From contig CM064663.1 in the NCBI GenBank assembly GCA_032717465.1, positions 14,892,989 to 14,956,988 on the forward strand: DNA of 64,000 nucleotides, read 5' to 3'. Positions 14,374 through 23,800 of this stretch are shown one piece after another. The notes under the pieces are model-generated. The model was not told the origin of the DNA. It saw only the letters and a list, made by a program, of their open reading frames with translations, and did not search any database. Numbering within the stretch: the first letter of the stretch is position 1; every line of letters starts with the position of its first letter. The stretch comes from Coenobita brevimanus. Taxonomy: Eukaryota; Arthropoda; Malacostraca; Decapoda; Coenobitidae. The position numbers and the translations under genes were made by a program.

Positions 14374-16133
14374 TCCTTACAGAGTCAAAATTATCCCTTG
14401 GACAAAGCCAGCAGACTGTCCAGGGATAATGGGCGATCTAAGGCAATTTTCTTTTTATGTTCTAGTTTTACCAGTTAGGGAATAAACAGAATGAAATATA
14501 AATTCTTGCTTTCGGTACCAAACTTTTATAAGAGAATATAATAACATCCTGCAAATAATAAATTTAATAACATCGTGTAAATAATGCGATATATATCAAA
14601 ACAGAGGTGGAGTCGAAAGAAACCCATCGGTGCATAACAAATCAATAAAATACGACGTCACTCACAAACAGCGGTGCACTATGGTTGAAATTATCTATGT
14701 ACATACTGAGGGTTAAAAAAAGACACCAAATAGGATATCCCTGGGGTTTATCATGCAGTTCTAGGTGGCACTGACGAGACCGATGCCAGCGACAGTTTGT
14801 ACTGTATGTTTCACTGATCATCACTGAGGGCAGTGGAGAAGTTAAAGTGCTGATTCAGCATGATTACACATTGCATCTAGGATGATACTGTAGACACTGA
14901 TATGCTGGAGCTGAATCGAGTTTGAATGACACTTTAAAAGAGATGACATGTTATTTGAAATTAGGTTTCTGGCAGTAGCAGCCAAATTGAGATCAAATCC
15001 AAACCCTTGCAGTGAATACTTTCTGAATATTAATATTGTGGAAAAAATGCAGTTTCCGTAGAGATCGCATTTTAAATAATCGCTAAGATATCACATAAAG
15101 TGAGTGGGCTACTAAATATTATAAAACGATGCTGATATTAAAATCCGATGTAATATTCAAATTAATTACTTTACAATAGCAACAGATACTAACAGCAAAA
15201 GTTTGAATGCAGACAAGTATATAATTCTCACCTCGTTCCAGCTGCGTGATGGAAGGACACGGAAAGTAAAATTCAGGGCTTGGGCAACCGTAACCAGCTG
15301 GTTGTAGTCAGTGCCTGAGTACCTGGTGGTGTTGCCCTCGGTGGACTCTCTCCAGTAGGGTTCATATGTAAACGCCGTCACGTTTATCGTCGCGCCATAG
15401 AAACTGCCAAAAATAACGTAATATTCTGATTGGACGGAGGTTGCAGTGCAACATTAGGTGAAAGTGACTTTTTATTCAACCTATGATAATCCTATAGGAA
15501 TAAAGGCTATTGCGTATTATTCAAAGCAAGCACAGGTACTCCATGAAAAATTTTGATCATTATTACTGGATTACTAACATTAATTTCATTTAAGTAACTG
15601 TTCCTCGGCTCGATGTTCTCTTTGATTACATTGTCCATAACATGTATACTGTCAGCTACAAATTATACCTGTTTTACACTAATCTGCACTAGATTTTCAA
15701 CCTTTCACAACATGTTTCACATACCTCAGAAGCAGAAAAATTCAAAGCTGTGTCTCTACTTCATTTCCATAACACTTTCTCATTACTAGCACCATATTCT
15801 AGTGTTAATCTCTTGTTAAACCCATTCAATAAGAAGAGACGGCAGTTTTAAGCCAGATTAGAATGAAATGGGTATAGCCCAGTCTATATTCGTAATCTGG
15901 ATACATTACTTATGTTTTTTTTCCAGTTTTGTAATGCCCAGTAATTTCAACAGAGTACATAAGATCCTCCAGTTCTGAAATGGCCAGTAATCTGCACACA
16001 TTACTTGGTGTATTTCTCCGGGAAAAGGGTGGCAGGTGTGAGATAGCGTAGACCTGATGTGGGGGTCCAGGAAGCCACTTGCACCACCCGGGCACCGTCA
16101 GGACTGTACGGCAAGTGAACCAACATGCTGTAC
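2438..16133 (-). CDS. Variant ionotropic receptor (IR) gene, seven internal exons, partial at both ends
   Basis: Ionotropic receptors are ligand-gated cation channels derived from ionotropic glutamate receptors, used in arthropod chemosensation. They act as heteromers in the dendritic membrane. Exons on the minus strand are 16005-16133, 15232-15403, 13594-13670, 11393-11552, 9772-10037, 8719-8853 and 2438-2624. All junctions are GT-AG and phases match. Together they read 1,126 nt (375 codons) without a stop. Domain order is end of the amino-terminal region, lobe S1 (INVTAFTYEPYW), TM1 (VWIGVLACTLTVCFTLV), pore plus TM2 (TWLFFGVVVRTAYRASL) and lobe S2 ending at AWPVPHDAPYTPQ. The upstream exons and the final TM3 exon are missing; they lie outside the window or beyond the repeat blocks. 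Introns run from 601 bp to 6.1 kb and are full of mobile elements. The glutamate-binding arginine of true iGluRs cannot be placed with confidence, as in many divergent IRs. Sequence alone does not give the ligand. The open frame suggests a functional gene. Confidence 0.9.
2625..3587. other. Intron sequence with (TC)n microsatellite
   Basis: A TC repeat occupies 3064-3090. A hydrophobic open stretch at 2659-2841 on the minus strand has no splice context that fits the receptor. No other feature was recognised. Confidence 0.5.
3588..4515 (-). pseudogene. 5'-truncated RTE-like LINE, 3' end only
   Basis: The minus-strand translation gives the C-terminal part of an APE-type LINE: EYYKYLGSHVAVDGR, then LYGAETW and EMRCLRSMCGVMRMD (4204-4510). 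After a frameshift come LRLRGRPQIEWMD-like residues and a terminal NKWREIVKE (3918-4196). A ~300-bp 3' UTR follows and ends in a TATC/GATA repeat at 3588-3607, which is the tail. No RNase H is present. It lies in the large intron of the receptor gene. The exact clade (RTE, Rex or relatives) is uncertain. Confidence 0.75.
4516..5438. other. AT-rich intron, nothing recognised
   Basis: There is no open frame with family resemblance and no repeat structure beyond short A/T runs. Confidence 0.4.
5439..6147. mobile_element. piggyBac-like MITE, 709 bp
   Basis: The ends are inverted repeats: cccgccccatcccg at 5439 and its near-complement cgggatgcggcggg ending at 6147. The right flank is TTAA (6148-6151). 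The left flank is ATAA (5435-5438), one change from TTAA. CCC-starting termini at TTAA are the piggyBac pattern. The interior has an acidic open stretch on the minus strand (5647-6018, rich in E and D), which could be a remnant of a transposase N-terminus, but this is weak. No transposase core is present, so the element is non-autonomous. It sits in the receptor's largest intron. Confidence 0.65.
6328..6650 (+). mobile_element. tRNA-derived SINE, copy 1
   Basis: The tRNA-like head carries a B-box-like gggttcaaatccc and is followed by the body 'ctggggcagggaacagtttatgg..' shared with the copies at 29133 and 30561. The head lacks about 14 nt relative to the other copies, around the A-box/anticodon region. 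The end is gattcggacaca followed by a short A/T tail. It is the most diverged of the three copies. Confidence 0.75.
6935..8705 (+). pseudogene. 5'-truncated Jockey/CR1-like LINE, reverse transcriptase to 3' end
   Basis: The same family as the LINE at 16660-18599 plus 46206-46888. Forward translation gives SRGKANIL, then RT blocks FPNSWKEANTNPV, DYRPIF, LGKVFE, RSTIDILSLLTH and DISKAFDRMWHH (7192-7668). After a frameshift come NGVRQGSVLA (7700-7790) and the 3' RT/thumb part NALTWTSHVKS, LLCRVRSFFTDEQ and YCSPLWNGRG (7915-8270). The YADD box is destroyed by frameshift. No RNase H domain follows. The 3' end stops about a dozen bases before the splice donor of receptor exon 8719-8853 (opposite strand). 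Confidence 0.85.
8719..8853 (-). CDS. IR exon: first part of lobe S2
   Basis: The acceptor is gttacag and the donor gtgagt, with 135 nt between. The first base completes an AGG arginine codon from exon 9772-10037. Then come VTIRSSNGTYKKFYLNSES, SAFRELGRMMD and an acidic EEDDMDGFNAALKM segment, with two bases left over. VT...F.......F..LG..M matches the segment after TM2 in other arthropod IRs. A LINE 3' end lies just past the donor. Confidence 0.88.
8854..9771. other. IR intron, nothing recognised
   Basis: Contains poly-A/T stretches and an exon-like stretch at 9300-9410 that does not fit the reading phase (see rejected items). Confidence 0.5.
9772..10037 (-). CDS. IR exon: pore loop and TM2
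   Basis: The acceptor is tttacag and the donor gtgaga, with 266 nt between: 88 codons plus two bases, starting in phase 0. The peptide holds SVLLESVGTLLGQGL (pore region), TLVGTWLFFGVVVRTAYRAS (TM2 with the post-pore motif that replaces SYTANLAAF of glutamate receptors) and LTLPRLPPRPETVEELVKVV. The PPRPET/EEL run is a strong IR signature. This exon alone is enough to identify the family. Confidence 0.93.
10038..11392. other. IR intron with TAA/TTG-type microsatellites
   Basis: A compound CAA/AAT repeat lies at 11262-11318, about 75 bp beyond the donor of the TM1 exon. A CCATGAGAGGGTTAA-like end at ~10990-11006 resembles a piggyBac-type terminus, but no partner end was found. Nothing else was recognised. 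Confidence 0.45.
11393..11552 (-). CDS. IR exon: end of lobe S1 and TM1
   Basis: The acceptor is tttccag and the donor gtaaac, with 160 nt between. The first base completes AGA (Arg), then 53 codons follow, ending in phase 0. WDFTFAYDQTAVKFAMATP is the 'DFxF..Y' strand of S1. PSWLSFCYPLSGQVW leads into TM1 (IGVLACTLTVCFTLV). A near copy of this exon's 5' edge lies upstream at 12780-12799. Confidence 0.92.
11649..11714. repeat. (AAT)n microsatellite
   Basis: Interrupted AAT/TAA repeat in the receptor intron, followed by AT-rich sequence to ~11765. Confidence 0.95.
11830..12640. repeat. GACCTTGACC-type tandem repeat cluster
   Basis: Three diverged units of ~165-170 bp begin with 'agattttggccatatcttga' (about 11834, 12001 and 12165) and each contains 'gatagctcaagccg'. 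After a CA repeat (12239-12273), two units of ~118 bp follow (about 12400-12517 and 12518-12635). These contain 'ttcaccaattt..aactc', 'gatatcttgagcggttgca' and a terminal acagacac run. The cluster ends in a CAGA-type run and then an ATT repeat. Such blocks are common interspersed repeats in marine invertebrates. No coding content was seen. Confidence 0.7.
12239..12273. repeat. (CA)n microsatellite
   Basis: Uninterrupted CA repeat of about 35 bp. Confidence 0.97.
12694..12779. repeat. (ATT)n microsatellite
   Basis: Nearly pure AAT/ATT repeat, about 86 bp. It directly abuts the exon-edge relic at 12780. Confidence 0.97.
12780..12799 (-). pseudogene. Truncated duplicate of the 5' edge of the TM1 exon
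   Basis: On the minus strand 'tttccag|atgggacttca' matches the acceptor and first bases of the TM1 exon (tttccag|atgggatttca) at 18 of 19 positions around the junction. After about 20 exon-like bases it runs straight into the ATT repeat. It lies between exons 13594-13670 and 11393-11552, where a duplicated exon would be expected. The relic is too short to be used. Its origin by exon duplication is inference. Confidence 0.4.
13594..13670 (-). CDS. IR exon: lobe S1, second part
   Basis: The acceptor is cttgcag and the donor gtgaga, with 77 nt between, starting in phase 0 and leaving two bases. The peptide VTDQVQIRKSFMATVIYGV followed by IPQELV corresponds to the stretch before the 'DFTF' strand. 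In this stretch many crustacean IRs have a PxR; here the residues are PQEL, so the arginine expected to bind the amino-acid carboxylate in glutamate receptors is not evident. Confidence 0.88.
13671..15231. other. IR intron with (GA)n microsatellite
   Basis: A pure GA repeat spans 14310-14371. A short TA run and AGATAGAC repeats lie at 13717-13745. No gene was recognised in either strand. Confidence 0.55.
15232..15403 (-). CDS. IR exon: lobe S1, first part
   Basis: The acceptor is ttggcag and the donor gtgaga, with 172 nt between. The first base completes AAT from exon 16005-16133, then 57 codons follow, ending in phase 0. INVTAFTYEPYWRES, RYSGTDYNQLVTVAQALNF and RVLPSRSWNE match the first strand and helix of the IR ligand-binding domain (V..F.Y.PY...G.DY.L...A..LNF). 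Confidence 0.93.
15404..16004. other. IR intron, nothing recognised
   Basis: 601-bp AT-rich intron with no repeat or coding similarity noticed. Confidence 0.5.
16005..16133 (-). CDS. IR exon: segment before the ligand-binding domain
   Basis: The acceptor is tgtgcag and the donor gtaatg, with 129 nt between. One base completes the previous codon, 42 codons follow, and two bases are left over. YSMLVHLPYSPDGARVVQVA and SWTPTSGLRYLTPATLFPEKY match the conserved 'LPY...G...V.VASWTP..GL......FPEK' stretch of crustacean IRs. Upstream exons were not identified. A possible donor at ~16535 (cgag|gtaaaa, phase 2) is not convincing. Confidence 0.88.
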
Positions 16134-16659
16134 CTGCACAATACGTTTATAGTTTTCAGACAGAATGAATTATCTTTATACCTTCTACACAACAAGGGTG
16201 TAATTTATCATTTCCTTTACCTAATGAAGAGACAGTCTCACGTAGTCTTTGAAAGTTATATCTAATTGAGGCTATAATTTAACCCCTTCGTTAAGAAGTA
16301 TAACTAACCCCTCAGTCTGAAAATTGTCTTCTGAGTGAAATATTCTGTCGGTAGCAGGAATGAACGAAAAAATTATATATATGAAGTTAATTCCACTTAT
16401 ACTCTGTTCATCACATAGGGCCATCTTTTCGATGCCTTGGATGTTTTCTAGTAATAAATCTTGCCCAGTTATTTGCTTCCTACGTGAGCCATTGGTTCTA
16501 TATACTCGTCACTGTTTTTACCTCGCCGAAACAAAGTCGTATTCAGGGTTTCTCACGGGATATAGACCACTTACTCTACTCTTTTCACTTTAACTTAGCC
16601 TAATATTATCGCCTCTCCATATACTATTTCATATACAAATTAAACTCTTTTGGTAAAAT
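16134..16659. other. No confident feature upstream of the first visible IR exon
   Basis: No exon with IR similarity was found before the Jockey-like LINE begins. The rest of the receptor N-terminus would lie beyond the 30-kb repeat block, or this is a gene fragment. Confidence 0.4.
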
Positions 16660-18599
16660 TAAGTATTTCTGTTGTGTTTATCGTTCCTCTAATGCCCCTC
16701 CAGAGCCGAGTTTATTTGACTCTCTGTCTTCACAACTAAGTGTCGTCAACATTAATACTGCATCAGAAATTATTATTCTGGATGATTTTAATGTCCATAA
16801 TGTCGAATAGCTCACTTATTCAGCCAGAACTGATGACTCTGGTCTTGAATGAGAGCTATTTACAGACTCATTTAATCTCACCCAGTTAGTCAGTCAACCC
16901 ACCCGTGTACCAGACAACCCCGATCAAAATCCTCACCTATTGGACTTGATTCTAACAACCAATTCAGATAATTATAGTGTCGAAGTGAAGTCCCCCCTCG
17001 GATCCTCGGATCATTGTCTGGTTCAAGCCACCAGTTTAACACCTACCACACCCTCCTGCTCTGAACAGGTCGTGGTGACTAAATGGCACCACGACAGGGC
17101 AGACTGGGAGGGACTCCATAATTTTTTCATGGATGTTCCTTGGACCTCCTTTTTCTCCCAAGATGCAAATTCCACATTGGGCCACATACAGGATTTCATT
17201 AAAGTCGGCATGAAAACATTCATTCCCCATCATATTTACAGAAAAAGATGTAATTCTCCTAAATGGTTTGACCACAATTGTGCTAGAGTAACAGAACATA
17301 AAACAATAGCCTATAACACTTATACAAGGTCCAAAACCAAAGAAGCCTTTAACTATTATAGAAATATCAGAAACTATGCCAAAACTATCATCAATCTTTC
17401 TAAATCAAACTTTCTGCATAGACGGCCTAACAAACTATTAAACAACTCAAATGATAAAATATTCTGGTCAACCCTTAATTCATTCAAAACTAACTTCATT
17501 ACCACCTCTTCCATTCCACCGTTACAGTCCCCCAATGGAAATTTAGTAAGTGACCCACGTGGAAAAGCCAACCTTCTTGTTGACATTTTTTCAACAAACT
17601 CAATCCTAAATACAGAAAATCACAATATTCCTGTACTTGATTTAGATTCCCCTGAAATACCTTCTTTCATGATTCACACCAGATACGTACAAGTTGTATT
17701 ACAGAATCTCTCAGCAGACAAAGCTACTGGTCCAGATGAAATTCCTTCAATAGTACTTAAAAATTGCTCCTCAGTGTTGGCTTCTGTATTGGCAAAATTT
17801 TTCCGCTTATGTATCCGTACCTCAAGTTTTCCAGCCTCTTGGAAAGGAGCAAATATCCATCCTGTTCCTAAAAAGGGGGCAAATTCTGATCCATCAAACT
17901 ATATACCAGATGCAATAACTTCCATTCTTGGTAAAGTTTTTGAGATGCTAATTAACAAACACATAATCAAGCATCTAGAAATCAATAAATTAAACAATGA
18001 ACGGCAGTATGGATATAGACAAGAACGTTCAACTGTAGACATTCTTTGCCTTCTTACCCATCAGGTTAACAAAACAATAGACCAACACGGTGAAACACAC
18101 ACAATAGCACTAGATATATCAAAAGCATTTGACAGAGTATGGCACCGGGTCTTATTGTCCAAGATGTCACACTATGGCCTTGCATCACTGGTTCCTCTAA
18201 TTTCTTCTTACCTTCATAATAGAAAAATACGTGTTATGGTAGTTGGTATTTATTCTCAGTTTAATTCCATAAGTGCTGGCGTCCCTCAGGGATCACTTTT
18301 GGCGCCAACCCTCTTTCTCATTCATATAAATAACCTCCTATCTGTCACTCACAACCCAATACACTCTTATGCTGGAGACTCGACCCTTCATAGTTCTTTC
18401 ACATTTAGTACCTCGTTTACACAATTTGATATTATAAATTCCCAAATGAACACAGCAATTTCTCTGAACCAGGACCTTTCTAAAATTAATCAATGGGGAT
18501 AAACAAATCTGGTCTCACTTAATGTTCAGAAAACTAAATACATTAATTTCTCCAACAGAAAGAATCCCTTAGACTCGCACAATTTAAAATGATGTCAAT
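16660..18599 (+). pseudogene. Jockey/CR1-like LINE, part 1 (endonuclease C-terminus and reverse transcriptase)
   Basis: The 5'-truncated element starts in the endonuclease (YRSSNAPPEPSLFD, ILDDFNVHN, LGSSDHCLV). The longest open stretch, 16940-18502 (520 codons), carries the endonuclease end, linker and RT blocks: FPASWKGANIHPVPKKG, LGKVFEMLINKHI, YGYRQERSTVDILCLLTH, DISKAFDRVWHR and GVPQGSLLAPTLFLIHI. The catalytic YADD box reads YAGD, losing a metal-binding aspartate. The element is cut at 18599 by the Gypsy insertion. The 3' part resumes at 46206 in the correct place, flanked by CAAT (18596-18599 and 46206-46209). Confidence 0.88.
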
Positions 18600-19133
18600 T
18601 GTAACAATCCGCCGAGTGGTTATCTAGTTCGGCGCAGACTCTACATTTGGTGTATGGTAAGGAGACAAGAAACAGAGTGGAACTTAACTATACTTTAATA
18701 TTAAACCTTACACTACAAAAGTACATAACTTTATGACAAGTAACAAGGTTAATGGCAAAGATTAAAGTTATAACACTTAAATAGTAGTTACTGCACAAAG
18801 AACAAGACAAATAGATCAGGTACTTAAGCAAACGGACAAAGGGAAACCGTTACAGGCAAGATACAGAATTACATGATATACAAATAATACAAAATTGATG
18901 TACAACCTCTTCCACGTCACAATGTCACCGAACACTGTTACTGTGAGGGAGGTGGATGGAGGCGGTGTCAACCCACTCAGGGAGGAGGAACACTGCCAGC
19001 CGTTAATAGTGTGAGTCTGCATTCTCCTTTTTTTTTTTTTTTTTTTTCCTATCGACCATTGAGGCCGGAGCCCCTGGTCATTAAGGCAAAATATATACAT
19101 GTATATACATTTACACATATATACATATATATA

Positions 19134-19188
<55 letters not shown>

Positions 19189-19493
19189 GTACATATATAT
19201 ATACATACATACATACATACATACATACATACACACATCCATGCATATGAACATACACACTTTCATGCACGCGTACATATATATATATATAATAATTTTT
19301 ATTTTATTATTTTTTTTGTAATTTTATTTTTATTTTATTTTTTTTTTTTTTTATAACCTTATATTACTTATAAACTAAAATGCCTAATGTCAAGACCCTA
19401 AAACTGATCACCTAACAGACAAATCGCTAACCTATACTAATCCTAAGAGACAAATAACTAGACCTACACTAATGGTAAAAAAGCCTCGACCAA

Positions 19494-19930
19494 GAGATCA
19501 CCATCGACTGCAGATATGAAATGCCTTTCTACATTACATACCTGCACTCATCACCTGGTGACTGTCAATCGAGGCACAACCTAATATAGGAGACATCAAT
19601 ATATGAAAGGGAACCAGACGAGTCAGGAACATTTCCATATACGTCAGCTGTCGGCCCTAATTAGAATAACTTAAGCAAGATGATATAATGTATTTACATA
19701 ATTTGTACAAAAAGTGAAGAACCTCGCCCAACAGACCACCATCGACTGCAAGTGCCCAATACCTTTCTATATTGCACACTTGCACTCATCAGCTGGTGAC
19801 TGTTAGTCGAGGAACGGGGTTTAATGTAAGGGACATCTATATTAGAAATAGATCAGTGGGAGGAGGAACTATTTCAAATATGTCAACTGTCAACCCTAAT
19901 TAATATTACAATATATACATATTTACCGTT
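19494..19930 (-). ncRNA. Duplicated 3' UTR hairpin of the I-group LINE
   Basis: Two related ~240-bp units lie between the ORF2 end and the poly-A tail. Each has outer arms (unit 1 CCTCGA/TCGAGG at 19494 and 19569; unit 2 CCTCG/CGAGG at 19722 and 19808) and inner arms CACCA/TGGTG. The same pair occurs in copy 2 (33789-33879 and 34027-34117) and copy 3 (39995-40090). In copy 2 the arms are longer: CCTCGAC/GTCGAGG in unit 1, CCTCGCCT/AGGCGAGG in unit 2. The base differences are paired, which suggests a structure kept in the RNA. A role in RT recognition is inference. Confidence 0.55.
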
Positions 19931-19946
19931 GATAAAAACCATAACC

Positions 19947-20862
19947 TATCTATCTATCTATCTATAGCCCGACGCCCTAATCCCGCAAAGGGTGGCCGCA
20001 GACAAATCGCCTCCAAGTCACTCTGTCACCCACCATTTGACTCCCCTCCCCCCAACTCACCCCCCCCTCCCTCATATACCTCTCAACTCCATCCCTCCAC
20101 CTCATCCTCGGTCTACCCCTCCCTCTCCCTCCCTCCACCTCACCTACATACACCCTCTTAGTCAGTCTTTCATTCTCCATTCTCTCCACATGTTCAAACC
20201 ACCTCAGTGTATTTCTCCTAATCTTTTCAACCACATCCACATCTACCCCACAACGTTCCTTCACTTCTTCATTCGTCAACCTGTCCCTCCACGTCACTCC
20301 ACATGCTCCTCTCAAGTAACTCATTTCCACTGCTCTCACTCTTGACTTGTTCCCCTCTTGCAAGGTCCACGCCTCGCTTCCATACGTCAGGGTAGGGATC
20401 ACAATACCATCATGCAGTGACTTCTTAACTTCCATACTCACCTCCCTATTTCTCATCACTGCTTTCAGTGTACCAACAACCTTTCTTCCCTGCTGTACCC
20501 TTTCACGTACGTCATCCCCCAAAGTTCCATCCTTACTCATCACACTACCCAAGTACTTGAATGCACTCACAATCTCCATATCCTCACCATCCAACCTCAC
20601 TGCACACTCTGTGAATTCATTCCTCTCAAACACCATAACTTTACTTTTGTTTACATTAACTTTCAGCTTCCTCCTCCTACACACTGTCCCAAATTCATTC
20701 ACCAAACCTTGAAACTCCCATTCATCTTCACTCAACAATACTGTATCATCAGCAAACAGCAACACCGGAAGCTTCCAAATCTCACCCTCATTCATTAGGG
20801 CCACCCCCACATCCACTGCCCTACCTTGCACCTCCTTTACAACCCCATCCATATATATATAT
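19947..20862 (-). pseudogene. RTE-like LINE fragment inserted in LINE copy 1
   Basis: The 3' 0.9 kb of an RTE-like element with tail tatctatctatc at its 3' end (19947-19965). It is flanked by ATAACC on both sides (19941-19946 and 20863-20868), absent as a duplicate in LINE copies 2 and 3. It encodes YMDGVVKEVQGR, FADDTVLLSEDEWEFQGLV, YGSEAWTLQEGN, RDRLTNEEVKERCGVDV and a terminal TWRRFVCGHPLRD. The reading frame is open and joined in frame to the upstream LINE. Confidence 0.88.
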
Positions 20863-23800
20863 ATAACCACACAGTAAAAAAGCCACATCACTCTGATCAG
20901 TCCGGTCTCTCTCAAGAAAGCCATCAATTTATCAGATATAACAATGTCCCCATCACCCAGGATGGTGGAAAGGGTGAAGGGAACGTCTGCTGCGCCGCAG
21001 TAATTTATAAGTGAAGCACGTTCACGAATAAATCGCCGACAGCGCAGGATGATATGACTGATAGATAACACCGCATCACAGATGTCACAGTGCGGTGGGA
21101 AGCGTCTTTCCATATAAGGTTTCACATGTGTTAAAACGGTGGCATTAAGCCGTAATCGTGCCAACACTTTTTCTTCCAGGCGACTGGGGCGGTTGGCAGT
21201 GTCCCAGTCGCCCAAGTACGGCTTACAGGTTGGAATATTTAGTCTGGTCCACTGACCTTGCCACACAAGATTTATCGATTTCTTTCCGAGAGAGAGACTC
21301 GACCGTAGATCACGAGGAACGTCCCAGGTCTCCGCGAGCTCTACAGCCGACTTTGCAAGTAAGTCAGCCTGCTCATTACCGTAGATACGACAATGACCAG
21401 GCACCCAGATCAGCGTGAATGACTTGTTGCATGAATGCAACTTATTAACGATGCGGCCCTGGATCTCGTGAGAGTCCGTAGTACAAGATGCAATTGCCTG
21501 AAGGGCTGATTTTGAATCTGAAAATATGACAAATGAGTCATGCCTAGAATTGAGACCATAGTCTATGGCTTTGTCAATAGCAAAAAGTTCTGAGGTAAAC
21601 ACAGATGTATGAGTCGGCAACTGATACCTGAGGGCACATTCAGTCGACCACACACTTGCACCCACACATTCACTCGACTTGGAGCCGTCGGTGTACAAGT
21701 GGTGGGACCCCAAGTGACGAATGATGATGTTACGAAACAAGTGGTGGACCTCCGCCTCCGGCGCCTTGGCCTTTGGTGCTGGGAGCCATGTAACATCAAC
21801 AGTAAAGGCAGGTGGCTCCCAAGGCGCTATATTTTTTAACATCAACTTTTCACAGTCACTGGGGTCCACACCAAGCTCTTGAGTCAGTAAGTGGAGGCGA
21901 ACGGCAAGTGGCCGACGCACCCCCCGCAGAAGGTGGTGGTATTGACGCAGGGGGGTACAGGCCATATTGCCGATATTACTTTTCCTAAATGTCCTTACGC
22001 TATAGGACAAGGCCAGGTGGTCACGGCGAATACGGAGGGGAGGCACATTCGCCTCCACTTCCATACAAGCCACACGGGTACACCGGACGGCTCCAAGACA
22101 CATTCGCAAACATTTATTCTGTAGCACATCCAATCCTTTCAGCGTGGCATCGGATGCCGAGCCATACACCTGTGCACCATAGTCTAGCTTTGATCGAATA
22201 AGGGACTTATACACCATTAATAAAGATTTTCTGTCGGCACCCCAGGTAGTACCCGCTAGGTACTTCAGGACATTTAACGGTTTATCACAACGAGCAAGCA
22301 AAGTATTAACGTGAAGTTTAAAATTCATTCTTCGATCAAAATGTATTCCTAAAAATTTTACAGAATTTTCAAAAGGTACCGCCTGATTATCCAAAGTTAA
22401 GCACAAATTAGGTACGTAACGATTAGTGAAGACTATAGCGGCACACTTACGGACGGAAAACTTAAATCCCCACTGCAAGGCCCATTGGTGGACGGAGTCA
22501 AGGGCTGCTTGAATCCGCCCACCCGAAAATTGTGCATTACAGGAAGAGTGCCATATTGCACAATCGTCAGCGTAGAGTGAGTATTTAAGATTCCTCGTGA
22601 TGGGAGCTCATGACAGAATATCATTGATCACAATACTAAATAAAGTAGGACTAAGCACACTTCCCTGTGGCACCCCGTTTTCCTGGATAAATATATCCGA
22701 TGTTACGTTATGGGGCAATTTGACAGAGAAAGTTCTGTCCCTTAAGAAATTTGAAATAAAAACAGGCAAATTTCCTCTTAAACCATAAGCATAGAGCTTC
22801 ATTAGTATACCGTGTCGCCAGGTCATGTCATAGGCTTTACGGATGTCCAAGAACACCCCTATCATGAATTCTTTATTAGCAAATGCCTCTGCAATACAAT
22901 GCTCCATTTTCATTAAATGATCTAGTGAACTTTTGTATTTACGGAAGCCACATTGTTGATCATTTAACAAATTCTCTGACTCTAAAACAAAAAGAAGCCT
23001 ATTGTTAACCATACGTTCCATGACCTTACATAGACAAGAAGTCAACACAATAGGACGAAATGAAGTGGAATTCATAAGACGACTAGCCTCTTTGGGTATC
23101 GGTATGACGTGCGCAAAGTGCCATGAGTTTGGGAACGTTCGAGACGCCCAAATCTCATTGTACAATGCTAACATCTTAATCAGGTTGTCCTGATTAAGAT
23201 GCTGGATCATACCGTACGTGATGGTGTCTGGTCCAGGGCTGGTGTCTTTACAGGATTTAAGGGCAAGGAGCAGTTCATCTAGCATAAACTCTTGGTTGTA
23301 CGGGGAGTCTACGTCTTCTGTGGCAAAGTCTAATATCTGTAGCTCAGCTGTGCGTTTATAATGTTGGAAACGCGGGTCATAATTGGCTGAGCTACTTACA
23401 TGAGGAAAACTCCTGGCGAGGATGTTAGCAACGTCCACGGGCTCGTCATAGGTGGTGTTATTCACCTGCAAGGTGGTGACAGGGAAGTATGGGCGTTTAT
23501 TATTTAATAATCTTATAGTGGACCAGATTTTATGTAATGGTATTGTACGAGTCACTGTGGACACAAAGGACCGCCAGGAGTCACGTTTAGCCCTTCTTAT
23601 TATTCTCCTTGCCTCAGCCCGTGCCTGTTTGTATGCAATAAAATTTTCCTCAGTGGGCTGACTATCAAAAATCCTGTATCTCCTATTGCGTTTTCTTAAT
23701 GCTTGTCGGCAATCCGGCGTCCACCAATGTGCTCTATGCTTCACATGAACTGTAGAAGTCTTGGGAATAGCAGCCTCAGCTGCATGTAATATGGATTGAG

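Noticed and set aside
14131..14478. Open stretch with Arg-Glu repeats
   Set aside because: Translation of the GA microsatellite inside an intron.
16380..16580. Possible upstream receptor exon ending at a gtaaaa donor in the right phase
   Set aside because: Only about 22 codons are open, there is no recognisable acceptor and no IR similarity.
20347..20712. Forward open frames rich in Ser, Thr and Leu opposite the LINE ORFs (also 61644-62438, 49153-49944)
   Set aside because: They are antisense shadows of RTE-like and I-group LINE coding sequence.
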